Source: Bradyrhizobium diazoefficiens
GTDB taxonomy: Bacteria > Pseudomonadota > Alphaproteobacteria > Rhizobiales > Xanthobacteraceae
Direction of reading: 5' to 3'
Assembly (NCBI RefSeq): GCF_016599855.1
Contig: NZ_CP067041.1
Coordinates: 1,488,001 to 1,552,000 of the forward strand
Length of the DNA: 64,000 bases
The notes under the pieces were generated by a model. That model worked only from the letters and a program-made list of their open reading frames with translations. It made no database searches and was not told the origin of the DNA. Below are positions 50,180-59,390 of this stretch, one piece after another; positions within the stretch are counted from its first letter, which is position 1, and every line of letters starts with the position of its first letter. Both the position numbers and the translations under genes were made by a program.

Positions 50180-51569
50180 GCGAGGAGATATCATTCTCGT
50201 CGGGCTAGGTGCTTATGCCCGGGCGAAATATATTCCTCTGATCGAGGATGCCGTCTCCAGCGGTCGAGCATCGGCATTCCATGTCGTCGAGCTCGACAGT
50301 GCGCGAGACGCCGTGGATGCCTTTTTCCGGACCCGCACCTGCAAGCCGGCGAGCGTCTCATGGGTACCCGATCTCCGGCGACGGGGGATCTGGTATTCCG
50401 GCCATGGGGAGGACGTCCTGACGGCCCTGATACGTCCAGGCACAAAAGTCATCGTCTCGACCGAACCCAAGGCTCATTTGGGCTACCTCCGCGCGGCTCT
50501 TGGACTTGGCCTTGATTGCCTGGTCGACAAGCCCATCATTCTTCCGATGGCGTCGAATGGACGCCCTGCAGCGGACCGTCTGGTTGGTGCGGTAGCCGAG
50601 CTCAAAGAGATCTGCGATCGGATTGGTGGCCGCTGCGTGGTCATGACGCCGCGCCGCTACAACGCAGTCTACGAGCTGATTGGACGTTATGCGCGCCGCG
50701 CCTCCCGAAGCCTTGGCACGCCGGTCACCTATATTGGTATCGAGCATCACGCGGGCGTGTGGAACACGGAGGAGGAGATCCTCTCCCGGGAGGACCATCC
50801 TTACCGCTACGGCTACGGAATGCTTTGCCATTCCGGCTACCATTACATCGACATTCTCTCCGGTCTTTTGGCTCACAATGAGGACCACTTTGGCAGGCTG
50901 GCGCTCGAGCTGGATGTCCATAGGGCGACCGCCGCCGACCAGGTCGGGCAGATTGGCTCGGCGCCGGTGCGCAGGCTGAACGGCGATGCGCCAGTCGCTC
51001 GACTGTTTCCCGCGCCACCATTCTGGGGTGAGACGGATATTGTCTCGTCCGGAGCCGCAAGGCGTCCCGGAAGCCGCGAGACCGTCTGCCTGTTTCGGCT
51101 CGACCTTCTGCAGACCAGCGTGTCGCTTCGTAATTGGCGGCAACTGCCGGCCGATATCTACAACAAGAACGGACGGTACGGGTCCGAGACCATTCGCTTG
51201 AATATCGGTCCCTTCGCAGCGGTCGAGGCCAGGATCTTCAAGCGCCCACATTTGAGCATGGAAGGTTATCCGCAACTGACCAGGGAGGCGCACATCACGG
51301 TGTGGCGGAATGCCGGTTTCCTCGGCGGCGCAGTCTTACGCGAACGGCATTATCCCGCGCGGGACACGCTTGTCCGAAACGCCGACCTTGGCACTGGCCG
51401 CAAAAGGCTGTTTGACGATTGGCTGGCGGGACGGAGCGACAAGAGTTCCCTTGAGTCGCACACCCGGACGATATCGCTCTTTGCTCACTATTTGGCGGCG
51501 CTCACGACGGATGGAGCGAACAAAGATCTAGCGACCCCATTACGCGCCCTCAGCAAAGTGCCGGTATGA
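50178..51569 (+). CDS. Gfo/Idh/MocA-family oxidoreductase
   Basis: This 463-residue protein opens with a Rossmann motif (ILVGLGAYARAKYIPLI). At the usual place it has the family's EKP-like region (STEPKAHLGYLRAALG, then DCLVDKPIILP) with the Lys of the conserved K-P pair. A His-rich segment MLCHSGYHYIDIL in the second domain fits the catalytic D/H site. It is longer than typical members (330-390) because of a C-terminal extension. The start follows a GAGG-containing ribosome region, 158 bp after the radical SAM stop. The last ~22 codons are repeated at 58434-58500, the trace of a tandem copy. It probably oxidises or reduces a sugar, cyclitol or amino-polyol; MocA itself belongs to rhizopine catabolism. 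Confidence 0.8.
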   Translation: MRGDIILVGLGAYARAKYIPLIEDAVSSGRASAFHVVELDSARDAVDAFFRTRTCKPASVSWVPDLRRRGIWYSGHGEDVLTALIRPGTKVIVSTEPKAHLGYLRAALGLGLDCLVDKPIILPMASNGRPAADRLVGAVAELKEICDRIGGRCVVMTPRRYNAVYELIGRYARRASRSLGTPVTYIGIEHHAGVWNTEEEILSREDHPYRYGYGMLCHSGYHYIDILSGLLAHNEDHFGRLALELDVHRATAADQVGQIGSAPVRRLNGDAPVARLFPAPPFWGETDIVSSGAARRPGSRETVCLFRLDLLQTSVSLRNWRQLPADIYNKNGRYGSETIRLNIGPFAAVEARIFKRPHLSMEGYPQLTREAHITVWRNAGFLGGAVLRERHYPARDTLVRNADLGTGRKRLFDDWLAGRSDKSSLESHTRTISLFAHYLAALTTDGANKDLATPLRALSKVPV

Positions 51570-51729
51570 ATGTCGCCGCTTCGACTTCAGCTCGCTCTCG
51601 GCATTCTGAGCTTGCAGTATTCGCTGGAAACGGGCGACATTGGCCATCGTTGGTCGTGGCCGGGAAGGGGAACTCTTGGCCGGCGTACGGCGTACCAGAT
51701 GTAGGTTCTGACCAACTTCGAGACAATTG

Positions 51730-52402
51730 ATGAATAGTGATCGTCACGACGTCCTATTTGACGGTAGCCATCCTGTGCCCCGCGACTACCGGGAGTACAG
51801 GCACTCGGTTCAGGCTCGGCTGGTCCAGTTGCTTCGACAGAATCCGGGATGCCGCTTTCTCGAAATCGGCGTAGGGCCGACCTTCAGGCGGGAGCGGTTC
51901 AAGGCCATCAACGAGTTCGGCATCCACTATGTGGGCTTGGACTTGCAACATGTTTGCGCCGAACGCCGGGCCGACGCCGGCATCACCGATCGAAACATCA
52001 CCTTTATGGGAAATCCCTCAGGAACATACCTATTCAATCTGATCAGGCTGGCGAGAAATCGGGAGACTTTCGACATCATCTATCTCGATGGCAGCCATTC
52101 AATCTATGTCGATCTGGCGGCTGCGATTGCAGCAGTGCGGCTCTAGGCCTGGCTCCTTGTTCCTTTTCGATGATGTGAGGTTTTCCTTCGGAAGGAGGCA
52201 TTTGATCCAGACCGCAGCTCGATATGCGGATGCCGATGAGGCCAAGCAGTTGACCGAGGATGAGGCCAACGAAGCTCACGTCACGATCATCATCCGGGAC
52301 TATCTGATCCCCTTGTTCAGCTTTGAGGTGGAGCGGTCGTGGTCGGATCCTGACTGGATCGCACTTCGAACGCCCAGGTCCGCTCCGTGGATGCGGATTT
52401 GA
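51730..52402 (+). pseudogene. Class I methyltransferase, frameshifted
   Basis: Starts MNSDRHDVLF at 51730 (or MMN at 51727). It has motif I RFLEIGVGPTFRRERF, a strand 2 acidic end GLDLQH, then FDIIYLDGSHSIYVDLAAA and, after a frameshift, PGSLFLFDDVRFSFGRRHL. At 52142 two bases are missing compared with the copy at 58710 (CTC-TAGGCC against CTGTTGAGGCC), giving an in-frame TAG. The remaining frame runs to 52402. The domain is otherwise complete, so the loss is recent. It lies 160 bp after the oxidoreductase gene, probably the third gene of the operon. Confidence 0.85.
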
Positions 52403-52613
52403 CAGTTCTCTCACGATCGGGCTCCTCGGTCGACGTCTGCACAAAATCCAATCACGACCGGCGCCGGTAGCGGCCGTCATCTTGGGACGGATCGCGTGCG
52501 GTAGCGATGCTTGAAGGCCACATCGTACATCCGTCTCTATCGGCGAGCTCGGCCCGCAGGTGCGCGTCCGAGGATGCTCGCCGATTCGAGCTCGCGCTTA
52601 CGCGTGCGGGCAT

Positions 52614-52629
52614 TGTCGGACCTCCAACA
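52614..52629 (+). promoter_or_regulatory. NifA upstream activator site, YqcI/YcgG copy 1
   Basis: TGT-N10-ACA (TGTCGGACCTCCAACA), 67 bp before the -24 element. The same site at the same distance precedes copy 2. Confidence 0.75.
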
Positions 52630-52680
52630 TGTCGGACATGGGACGCAGCGCTCTCAGGTTGATCGTATTGATCTTCCGCT

Positions 52681-52696
52681 TGGCACGACACATGCA
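52681..52696 (+). promoter_or_regulatory. Sigma-54 promoter, YqcI/YcgG copy 1
   Basis: TGGCACGACACATGCA: perfect -24 TGGCAC, GG-N10-GC spacing, -12 ATGCA (one mismatch from TTGCA). Predicted start near 52707, about 275 nt before the ATG. Confidence 0.75.
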
Positions 52697-52981
52697 CGAC
52701 CATCCACAAACGCCCGCGCCGCCGATTGGAGATCCCATGATCAGCTTCGCGGAGCAGCGATCATTGAGTGAAAAAAGCTGCGCTTTCCTGAGCCGACGCG
52801 GACGTTGCCGGCAGTCTTCATCTGATCGATGTTTCACGCCCTTGAGTTGATATGTCAGACCGAGCGGCAAACGGACATGCAGCAAAACCGCGGGAGAGGC
52901 GCTGCCTGCAGAAGCGGTGACGGCGAGCAGATGCCTCAGAAAATCGTACATGTGCGCAATGCACGAACCAACGGGAGAAAC

Positions 52982-53728
52982 ATGCTATTCGGTCGGAAAG
53001 AACTTGCTGAGGTGACTGCCGAGTTCCGCTGGGGCTATTCAGCGATTTCGCACATTCTATCGAAGTTCGAAAATGAAGCAGGACCCCGCACCGCATTTCC
53101 CTGCGTTTTCGCGCGGAACACGGTCAAGCGCGGCAATTTGCGTTTCCTCCTTATTCCATACGAACCCGAAAATTCACGCTATGAACTCAGCCTTCTAGCT
53201 TCCGGCTTACGCACCTACATTGATCAGATCAATATCGACGCGCTCGACATCAACCACAACCGTTCACTGCTATTGCTCTTTGAGCTGGTCGCGACCCTCA
53301 CGACCACAGATCAATTCAAGCAGATATTCATCGAAGCGATGCAGTTTCTCCTCGATGAAGATCGGCGACCCTGGCCTTCGCTCGTGTCCAAGGATCCCGC
53401 GCACCGCACCTGGACGATGTGCTTTCACGGTTGCGAACTCTTCGTGAATGTAAGCCATCCAGCACATGTTCTTCGCAGAAGCAGAAACATGGGTGTCGGG
53501 CTGGCTTTCGTTATCAATCCGCGAAAGATCTTCGACATTGCTGCTCCTGCCAATCAACAAGGCAGCGCCATCACGGCTAAGATCAGACAGAACATCGACG
53601 TCTACCAGCACCCTGCTGGGGTCGTACTTCTGGGCGAAGCGCAGTGGCAGCCGGGTTTCCTAGGAGCGTGCTTCTGGCGGATACAGCGATTCCGTCCAAC
53701 TAGCGCCTTCCGTCCACGTTGTCCCTAG
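52982..53728 (+). CDS. YqcI/YcgG-family (GntA-like heme N-oxygenase) protein, copy 1
   Basis: The 248-residue frame starts at ATG 52982 behind GGGAGAAAC, a start and ribosome site shared with copy 2; the open frame extends further upstream but without conservation. Family blocks are FPCVFARNTVKRGNLRFLLI, HPAHVLRRSRNM and NPRKIFDIA. Some members of this family (GntA of guanitoxin, and lysine or arginine N-oxygenases) are heme-dependent N-hydroxylases. Relative to copy 2 it lacks about 15 codons near 53612 and has a different C-terminus after EAQWQ (about 53650), so the last ~30 residues are not native. It may be inactive or altered. It has its own NifA/sigma-54 promoter. Confidence 0.8.
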   Translation: MLFGRKELAEVTAEFRWGYSAISHILSKFENEAGPRTAFPCVFARNTVKRGNLRFLLIPYEPENSRYELSLLASGLRTYIDQINIDALDINHNRSLLLLFELVATLTTTDQFKQIFIEAMQFLLDEDRRPWPSLVSKDPAHRTWTMCFHGCELFVNVSHPAHVLRRSRNMGVGLAFVINPRKIFDIAAPANQQGSAITAKIRQNIDVYQHPAGVVLLGEAQWQPGFLGACFWRIQRFRPTSAFRPRCP

Positions 53729-53896
53729 GCGGAAACATCCTATCGTGCTCATAATGCGCGTTGCGCTGCCGGCGTTTTCGCGTGCTATTTCGCAAAACAA
53801 AATCTTTATTGTCTCCAAGTATCCAGACGTATGTCGTAGTATGTTGGTGAGGAGTCCAAGTTCAAACGCTAGACGGCCTGAAACGCCGATGCCGAT

Positions 53897-55043
53897 GCTC
53901 ATCAATAGCAGCGACTATCGCCGCCGCGCGCGACAATTCCTGCCGCCGGACTGTTTGAGTATATCGAACGCGGCACGGAGGACGAGATGGCTTTGACGCG
54001 CCTGCGCGCCTCGCTCGATGCCATCACCCTGCTGCCCCCTGTGCTGATGGGACACGACAGACGCGATCTCGACACGGTGCTGTTCGGTCAAAAGATCGCA
54101 GCGCCCCTTATCCTGGCGCCGACGGCACTCGCAGGGTTTGTGGCGCATGATGGCGAGGCCAAGCTCGCCCGCGCAGACTCCCGCGTCGGCATTCCCGTCT
54201 GCATCTCGACGCAGTCGGTGACCACCGTGGAGACGATCCGGCGCCGCGCGCCGGATGCCTCGCTCTGGTTCCAGCTCTATGTCTGGCGCGATCGTGCGCT
54301 GACGACGCGCCTCCTGGAGCGCGCGAGCGCCTGCGGCTGTGAGAACCTGGTCGTCACGGTCGATACGCCGGTCTCGCCGAACCGGGAGTTTAATCAACGC
54401 AACGGGTTCGGCATTCCCTTCAGCCCTCGTCTGCGCAGCAGGGTCGACGTGGCGCTGCATCCCAGATGGGTGTTCGGGGTTCTTACGCGCTATCTCGTGA
54501 GCGAGGGCATGCCGACCTACGGTCACTATCCGGACGCGTTCCGCATCGCAATCACCCGCGCGAGTATTGCGGAGGCCGTCCGGATCGAGCCACGGCTGAG
54601 CTGGGGCGACATGCGCTTGGCTGCGCGGGATCTGGCCGGGCAAGCTGACCATCAAGGGCGTGCTCGCAGTGCAAGATGCCGAACGGGCGGCCGAGATCGG
54701 CGCCGATGCGATCGTGGTCTCGGCCCACGGCGGGCGCAATCTTGGCTGCCTTCCGGCGCCCGAGGACTGCATTCCGGCGATTGCCGCCGCGGTGGACGGG
54801 CGTCTGGCCATTCTTGCCGACAGCGGTGTTCGGCGCAGCACGGATGTCCTAAAATATCTCGCGAGGTGCGGAAGCCGTTCTTCTCGGTCGCTTGCCGTTA
54901 TGGGGACTTGCAGCCGAAGGAGAGGGGGCGCCGAAGCCGTCCTGCGGATGATCCTGCGCGAGATAGATACCGCCATGGCTTTCTTGGGAGCAGATCGTGT
55001 TTCGAACCTGCGGCAGATGCGCGCGAGCGAACAACTGAATTGA
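53897..55043 (+). pseudogene. FMN-dependent alpha-hydroxyacid (L-lactate) oxidase, frameshifted
   Basis: The product would be an LldD/glycolate-oxidase-type flavoprotein. INSSDYRRRARQFLPPD opens it, then LFEYIERGTEDE in another frame, APTALAGFVAHDGEAKLARA, ISTQSVTTVETIRR, FQLYVWRDRA, TVDTPVSPNREFNQRNGFGI, WPGKLTIKGVLAVQDAE, the catalytic-His block VVSAHGGRNLG and DSGVRRSTDVLKYLA, then AEAVLLGRLPLWGLAAEGEG. Frameshifts near 53950, 54645, 54870 and 54925 destroy it. Only the order of blocks is intact. Confidence 0.88.
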
Positions 55044-55071
55044 AACCAACGCTAGAACTTGGAGAACTGCC

Positions 55072-56637
55072 ATGTCGGCCAAATCAGCATTGCACACGCA
55101 TATCGGCACCGCCGATCTTGTCGGCGAGGTCGAGAGGCTCCTCGCCGCGCTTGGCGTTAGCCGTCCTGACCATACGGAGGGCACGCTCGTCGTTCGCACG
55201 CCGATCACCGGCCGGCCCATTGGCCGGGTCACCGAGATTGGCACCGGCGAGGCGGCCCCTGCGATCGAGAAGGCCCACGCGGCGTTCTTGGCGTGGCGGT
55301 TGGTGCCGCCACCCAAGCGAGGGGAGCTGGTGCGGCTGTTCGGCGAGGAGTTGCGTGCCAATCAGGAATCCTTGGGTCGGCTGGTGTCGATCGAGGTCGG
55401 CAAGATCGCCTCCGAAGGCCTCGGCGAGGTTCAGGAAATGATCGACATCTGCGATTTCGCGGTCGGCCTGTCGCGCCAGCTCTACGGCCTGACGATTGCG
55501 ACCGAACGTGGCGAGCATCGCATGATGGAAAGCTGGCATCCTCTCGGCGTCACCGGCATCATCTCAGCTTTCAATTTTCCGGTTGCCGTTTGGGCCTGGA
55601 ACGCGGCGCTGGCGCTGGTGTGCGGCAACAGTATCGTCTGGAAGCCGTCGGAGAAAACGCCGCTGACGGCGCTTGCAACGAAGGCCCTGTTTGAGCGCGC
55701 GCTCAAATGCTTCAATGAGGCTGGCGGAGCCGCGCCGCAGGGGCTTGCGGCAGTGCTCATCGGCGGCCGTGAGATCGGCGAGGTGCTCGTCGATCATGCG
55801 AAGGTGCCGCTGGTCTCGGCCACCGGCTCAACGGCGATGGGACGTGTGGTCGGGCCGCGGCTTGCGAGGCGGTTCGCGCGGGCATTGCTCGAGCTCGGCG
55901 GTAACAACGCGGCGATCGTTGCGCCGACTGCCGATCTTGATGTGACGCTGCGTGGCGTGGCCTTTGCCGCTATGGGAACGGCGGGACAGCGCTGCACGAC
56001 GTTGCGCCGTCTGTTCGTCCACGAGAGCGTCTACGACAGCTTCGTGCCGCGGCTGAAGCAGGCCTATGCGTCCGTGCCCGTCGGCTCACCACTCGAAGGT
56101 GGGATTCTGGTTGGCCCGCTGATCGATGGCGCGGCTTATCGCGCAACGCAGAGTGCACTCGCGGCTGCGAACGCTGCCGGAGGACAGGTCCATGGCGGTG
56201 AGCGCGTCGCCATCGAAGGGGCGGCTGACGCCTACTATGTCCGCCCGGCGCTGGTCGAGATCGCGGCGCAGACCGGACCGGTGGAGCACGAGACCTTTGC
56301 GCCGATCCTCTACGTGATGAAGTATCGCGATTTCGATGCCGTGCTCGAGTTGCACAACGCCGTTCCGCAGGGGCTGTCGTCATCCATTTTCACCAACGAC
56401 TTGCGCGAAGCGGAAACATTTTTGTCGGTGCGTGGCTCCGATTGCGGCATTGCCAACGTCAATATCGGCCCATCCGGCGCGGAGATTGGTGGCGCCTTCG
56501 GTGGCGAGAAGGAGACCGGCGGCGGACGCGAGTCTGGATCCGACGCGTGGAAAACGTATATGCGGCGTGCGACCAACACCATCAACTATGGCCGCACGCT
56601 CCCGCTGGCCCAAGGCGTCAAGTTCGACGTGGTGTGA
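55072..56637 (+). CDS. Aldehyde dehydrogenase of the ALDH7/AmaB type
   Basis: This 521-residue enzyme is of the antiquitin (ALDH7) class. Catalytic residues are E274 (LLELGGNNA) and C308 (GTAGQRCTTLRR), and the NAD site is SATGSTAMGR. The C-terminal GGGRESGSDAWKTYMRRATN with INYGRTLPLAQG is typical of alpha-aminoadipic-semialdehyde / piperideine-6-carboxylate dehydrogenases (AmaB), which oxidise the lysine-derived semialdehyde to aminoadipate. It starts 28 bp after the broken hydroxyacid oxidase, with CTTGGAG as ribosome site. It is complete and GC-rich with ordinary codon use. Substrate assignment to lysine breakdown is by family similarity. Confidence 0.9.
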   Translation: MSAKSALHTHIGTADLVGEVERLLAALGVSRPDHTEGTLVVRTPITGRPIGRVTEIGTGEAAPAIEKAHAAFLAWRLVPPPKRGELVRLFGEELRANQESLGRLVSIEVGKIASEGLGEVQEMIDICDFAVGLSRQLYGLTIATERGEHRMMESWHPLGVTGIISAFNFPVAVWAWNAALALVCGNSIVWKPSEKTPLTALATKALFERALKCFNEAGGAAPQGLAAVLIGGREIGEVLVDHAKVPLVSATGSTAMGRVVGPRLARRFARALLELGGNNAAIVAPTADLDVTLRGVAFAAMGTAGQRCTTLRRLFVHESVYDSFVPRLKQAYASVPVGSPLEGGILVGPLIDGAAYRATQSALAAANAAGGQVHGGERVAIEGAADAYYVRPALVEIAAQTGPVEHETFAPILYVMKYRDFDAVLELHNAVPQGLSSSIFTNDLREAETFLSVRGSDCGIANVNIGPSGAEIGGAFGGEKETGGGRESGSDAWKTYMRRATNTINYGRTLPLAQGVKFDVV

Positions 56638-56639
56638 CG

Positions 56640-57245
56640 AGTTTTGGTCTGGGAAATCGCCGGCAAGAGGAGGCAGAGGCCGAAAACGCCGCAGTTGCTC
56701 ACCAATTGCAGCGCGATCTGGCGTATAACCTTTCAGCGTGTCCACCGGGAGGTCAAGGAAAATCGTGCCACAGCCAATGTGGGCAAGTTTTCCGAAGTGA
56801 CGCGGGCGGCCTCCAGTTGGTGCACCCACACGCATTTCAGAAAGAGTTTCGAAGGGGCCTCCACCTGCTCAAACCCTGTGTATTGCGTGGCATAGGAGCT
56901 GGGTTGAGAGCGTCAGGGTCGGCGGATCAAAGCCGCTCGGTCCTTAGCGAATAGCCGAACGACATCCACTAGTTACAACCGACTTTTGCAACAAAATCGG
57001 ACCCGAGCCGGCGAAGGCTCCAGTTGTTGTCACGTCGGCTGTTGAAGGGAAACCGGAGGTCGGGCGCCGCTTGCGCTCGACCCGACGTTCACTATCAGTC
57101 GTTTAGGAGTTACTCCGTAAGCGACAATCCGACGTTCCTAACCGGCGCCAAGCAGGTGGTTAAACGATTACGCATGGCTGGAATACCGGCGGGTGATCCC
57201 AGCAGGCATACGCGCTGATCTTGGCGGTTATGGCTGTTCTGCATC
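56640..57245. other. No supportable gene
   Basis: Short open frames only; the 56442-56954 plus frame is a shadow of the dehydrogenase end. No repeat or promoter seen. Confidence 0.4.
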
Positions 57246-57249
57246 ACGT

Positions 57250-57420
57250 TTACCGCTTCTTCTTGCGTGCTCGCATTTTTGATTTCAGAACGTCGGCTTG
57301 GCTTTGGAGGGCGCGTGCTAGGGTCTGCAATTGTTCGGACGCCTCGGCATCTGCGGCTGCCTTTGCGGCGCGCACCGCTTTCTCAGCTTGCTTGCGCAAC
57401 TGTTTGATTTCCTTCCCCAT
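57250..57420 (-). CDS. Small coiled-coil protein, unknown function
   Basis: This 56-residue protein starts MGKEIKQLRKQAEKAVRAAK and ends in MRARKKKR. It is one long amphipathic Ala/Lys/Gln-rich helix with a basic tail. It was not evident as a separate gene from longer frames. It overlaps the end of the next minus-strand gene by 38 bp, so the two are probably co-transcribed. The pair resembles small conserved rhizobial proteins I recall near mobile elements. The basic tail could bind nucleic acid. Confidence 0.5.
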   Translation of the reverse strand: MGKEIKQLRKQAEKAVRAAKAAADAEASEQLQTLARALQSQADVLKSKMRARKKKR

Positions 57421-57760
57421 GGCTCAGCCCGTACGCCCCCGGTCGGTCGCAGAACTTATATCTCTCCCCGCTGTTGAGGAGCAGGGCATAGCTGCCGGAC
57501 TCGTGCAGGTCAAGCCAGCCGCGTTCGATGGGGAGATCCACGCCGGCGGCAGTGGCCTTGAGCTTGAACAGCGTCGGATCATTGACGAGTTCGATATAGA
57601 TCCGCCCGGGCATGGTTGGCTCGATCCCAGCGGCGATCTCGACCAGCTTGCGGGCGGCGAAGCGACTTCGATGAAGCTGCGCGGCTGGGATCTCGCTGCG
57701 GATTGGATGAATTTGGCTGACCTTCGAAGAGGACATCTCCAGTGCGCTCTTCAATCCCAT
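57383..57760 (-). CDS. Small conserved hypothetical protein
   Basis: This protein of up to 125 residues starts MGLKSALEMSSSKVSQIHPI. The best-conserved-looking part is GRIYIELVNDPTLFKLKAT, then a PIERGWLDLHESGSYALLLN segment, similar to small rhizobial proteins with an IYIE.IN..FL..LK...GW..LHESGTY.K pattern. The C-terminal 25 residues look like read-through of a frameshift. No known family function; it is upstream of the coiled-coil gene on the same strand. Confidence 0.5.
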   Translation of the reverse strand: MGLKSALEMSSSKVSQIHPIRSEIPAAQLHRSRFAARKLVEIAAGIEPTMPGRIYIELVNDPTLFKLKATAAGVDLPIERGWLDLHESGSYALLLNSGERYKFCDRPGAYGLSHGEGNQTVAQAS

Positions 57761-57899
57761 TGACACTCTCAAAGAGATTCCTCGGGACCGAAAAAGTCAG
57801 ACGATCGCGCTGTCACCTCACCAGTCATACACCGAGATTCCGGGTTCGCCGCGGTCGCGGCGCCCCGGAATGACGCAAGAGAACTACAGCGCGCGCTTC

Positions 57900-58433
57900 A
57901 GCGGCTCGACGAGATCGGTCTTCTCCCAGGAGAAGCCGCCCTCGTTATCCGGGGTGCGGCCGCCGAGGGCTCCGCGCCGACTCCCGTCGCTACCACCGCC
58001 CAACCGGGCAAATCAAACAGCCGGAGCGAACTCACGGCGCGATAAAGCTTGGGGGCAAGCTCACCGGACGACGAAGATCCACGCCGTGACCGATGATCAA
58101 AGGCGTCCCCGCGTTTTGCTCCTCTCACCAGCCAACATTAACAATATCGCGCTCGCACCAGCTCTTGCTGCGGCGGTCGGACCTATCGAGCGGCTGATTA
58201 CCGATAAAGCCTGGGACGCCAACAGTTTGCGAAAGCTTCTCGCCGAGCACGGGGCTAAGGCGGTCATCCCGTCCACGGCCAGCCGCAGCCAGCCGATTCT
58301 CACAGCAAAACGCTCTATCGCCAGCGCAACTTTATCGAGCGCATGTTCGCCCATCTCAAGGACTTTAGTATCACGACGTACCTCGGCAAGCTCGGAAGAA
58401 CGTCGTCGCTGGCTCCTCGATCGCCGCCAAAAC
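57900..58433 (+). pseudogene. IS5-family (IS427-like) transposase relic
   Basis: Readable blocks are TTKIHAVTDDQRRPRVLLLS, GPIERLITDKAWDANSLRKL and GAKAVIPSTASRSQP, the IS427-type DDE core (T.KIHA..D..G.P, L.ADKGYD, IP...R..P), and then SACSPISRTL/HLKDF in shifted frames. It ends at about 58433, exactly where the copy of the oxidoreductase 3' end begins, so this IS marks the left break of the duplicated block. Confidence 0.75.
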
Positions 58434-58920
58434 GTGTTTGCCGATTGGCTGGTGCGCGGAGCGACAAGAGTTCCTTTGAGTCCTACACCGGGACGATAGC
58501 CCGGATTTCGAACATCGTCTGCGCCAAACGCGGGTCCGACCTCGTCCGGGCCGGCATCGCCGATCGAAACATCCACTTTCTGGGAAACCCGTCAGGAACA
58601 TACCTGTTCAACCTAATCAGGCTCGCCAGGAATCGAGAGACTTTCAATATCGTCTATCTCGATGGAACCGTTCGATCTATGTCGATCTCACGGCCGCCAT
58701 CGCAGCAGTACGGCTGTTGAGGCCTGGCGCCCACTTCTTTTTCAATGATGTGAGGTTTTCCTTCGGAAGGAAACATTTGATCCCGACCACAGCTCAATAT
58801 GCGGATGCCAATGAGGCCAAGCAGTTGACCAAGGAGGTAGAGCCGTCGCGGTCGAGGATCCTGACTGGATCGCACTCCGAGCGCTCAGGTCCGCTCCGTG
58901 GATGCGGATTTGACGGTTCT
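58434..58920 (+). pseudogene. Relics of oxidoreductase end and methyltransferase (copy 2)
   Basis: 58434-58500 repeats the last ~22 codons of the oxidoreductase at 51410-51475 (DWL..RSDKSS.ES.T.TI). It then fuses to the methyltransferase middle at about 58510 (AGIADRNIHFLGNPSGTYLF, NIVYLDG), followed by a frameshift near 58665 and LLRPGAHFFFNDVRFSFGRK. An internal deletion lies near 58835. The N-terminal half of the methyltransferase is lost. Confidence 0.85.
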
Positions 58921-59029
58921 CCTACAACCGGGCTCCCATCGTACATCCATCTCCATCGGCGAGCTCGCGCCGCAGGTGCGCGTCCGAGGGATGCTCGCCG
59001 ATCCGAGCTCGCGCTAGGCTTGCACTCAT

Positions 59030-59045
59030 TGTCGGATCTCCGACA
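59030..59045 (+). promoter_or_regulatory. NifA upstream activator site, YqcI/YcgG copy 2
   Basis: TGT-N10-ACA (TGTCGGATCTCCGACA), 67 bp before the -24 element, same place as in copy 1. The core is an even better palindrome here. Confidence 0.78.
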
Positions 59046-59096
59046 TGTCGGACATGGGACACAGCGCTCTCGGATTGATCGTATTGATCTTCCACT

Positions 59097-59112
59097 TGGC
59101 ACGGCACATGCA
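59097..59112 (+). promoter_or_regulatory. Sigma-54 promoter, YqcI/YcgG copy 2 operon
   Basis: TGGCACGGCACATGCA with GG-N10-GC spacing. Identical to copy 1 except at one base in the spacer. Predicted start near 59123, about 268 nt before the ATG. Confidence 0.75.
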
Positions 59113-59390
59113 CAACTATTCACAAATGCCCGCGCCACCGTCTAGAGATCTCACGATCACCTTCCGAGCAACGATCACTGAGCGAAAAGCTGAGCTTTCC
59201 CGAGCCGACGCAGAGATTGCACGACAGTCTTCATGTGATCGATGTTTCACACCGTTGATATGTCAGACCGAGTAGTAAACGGACATGCAGCAAAAACCGC
59301 ATGACATGCGCTCACTGCAGAAGCGGTGACGTCGGGCAGATGGCTCAGGCAATCTACACATGCGCGATGCACCACCTAAGGGGAGAAAAC

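Noticed and set aside
50000..50515. 171-residue frame as a full-length protein
   Set aside because: Beyond about residue 60 it runs over the Rossmann domain of the oxidoreductase and looks like shadow sequence; only the first part is kept as a low-confidence candidate.
53915..54976. 353-residue minus-strand open frame
   Set aside because: Antisense of the hydroxyacid oxidase pseudogene, whose plus-strand blocks are unmistakable.
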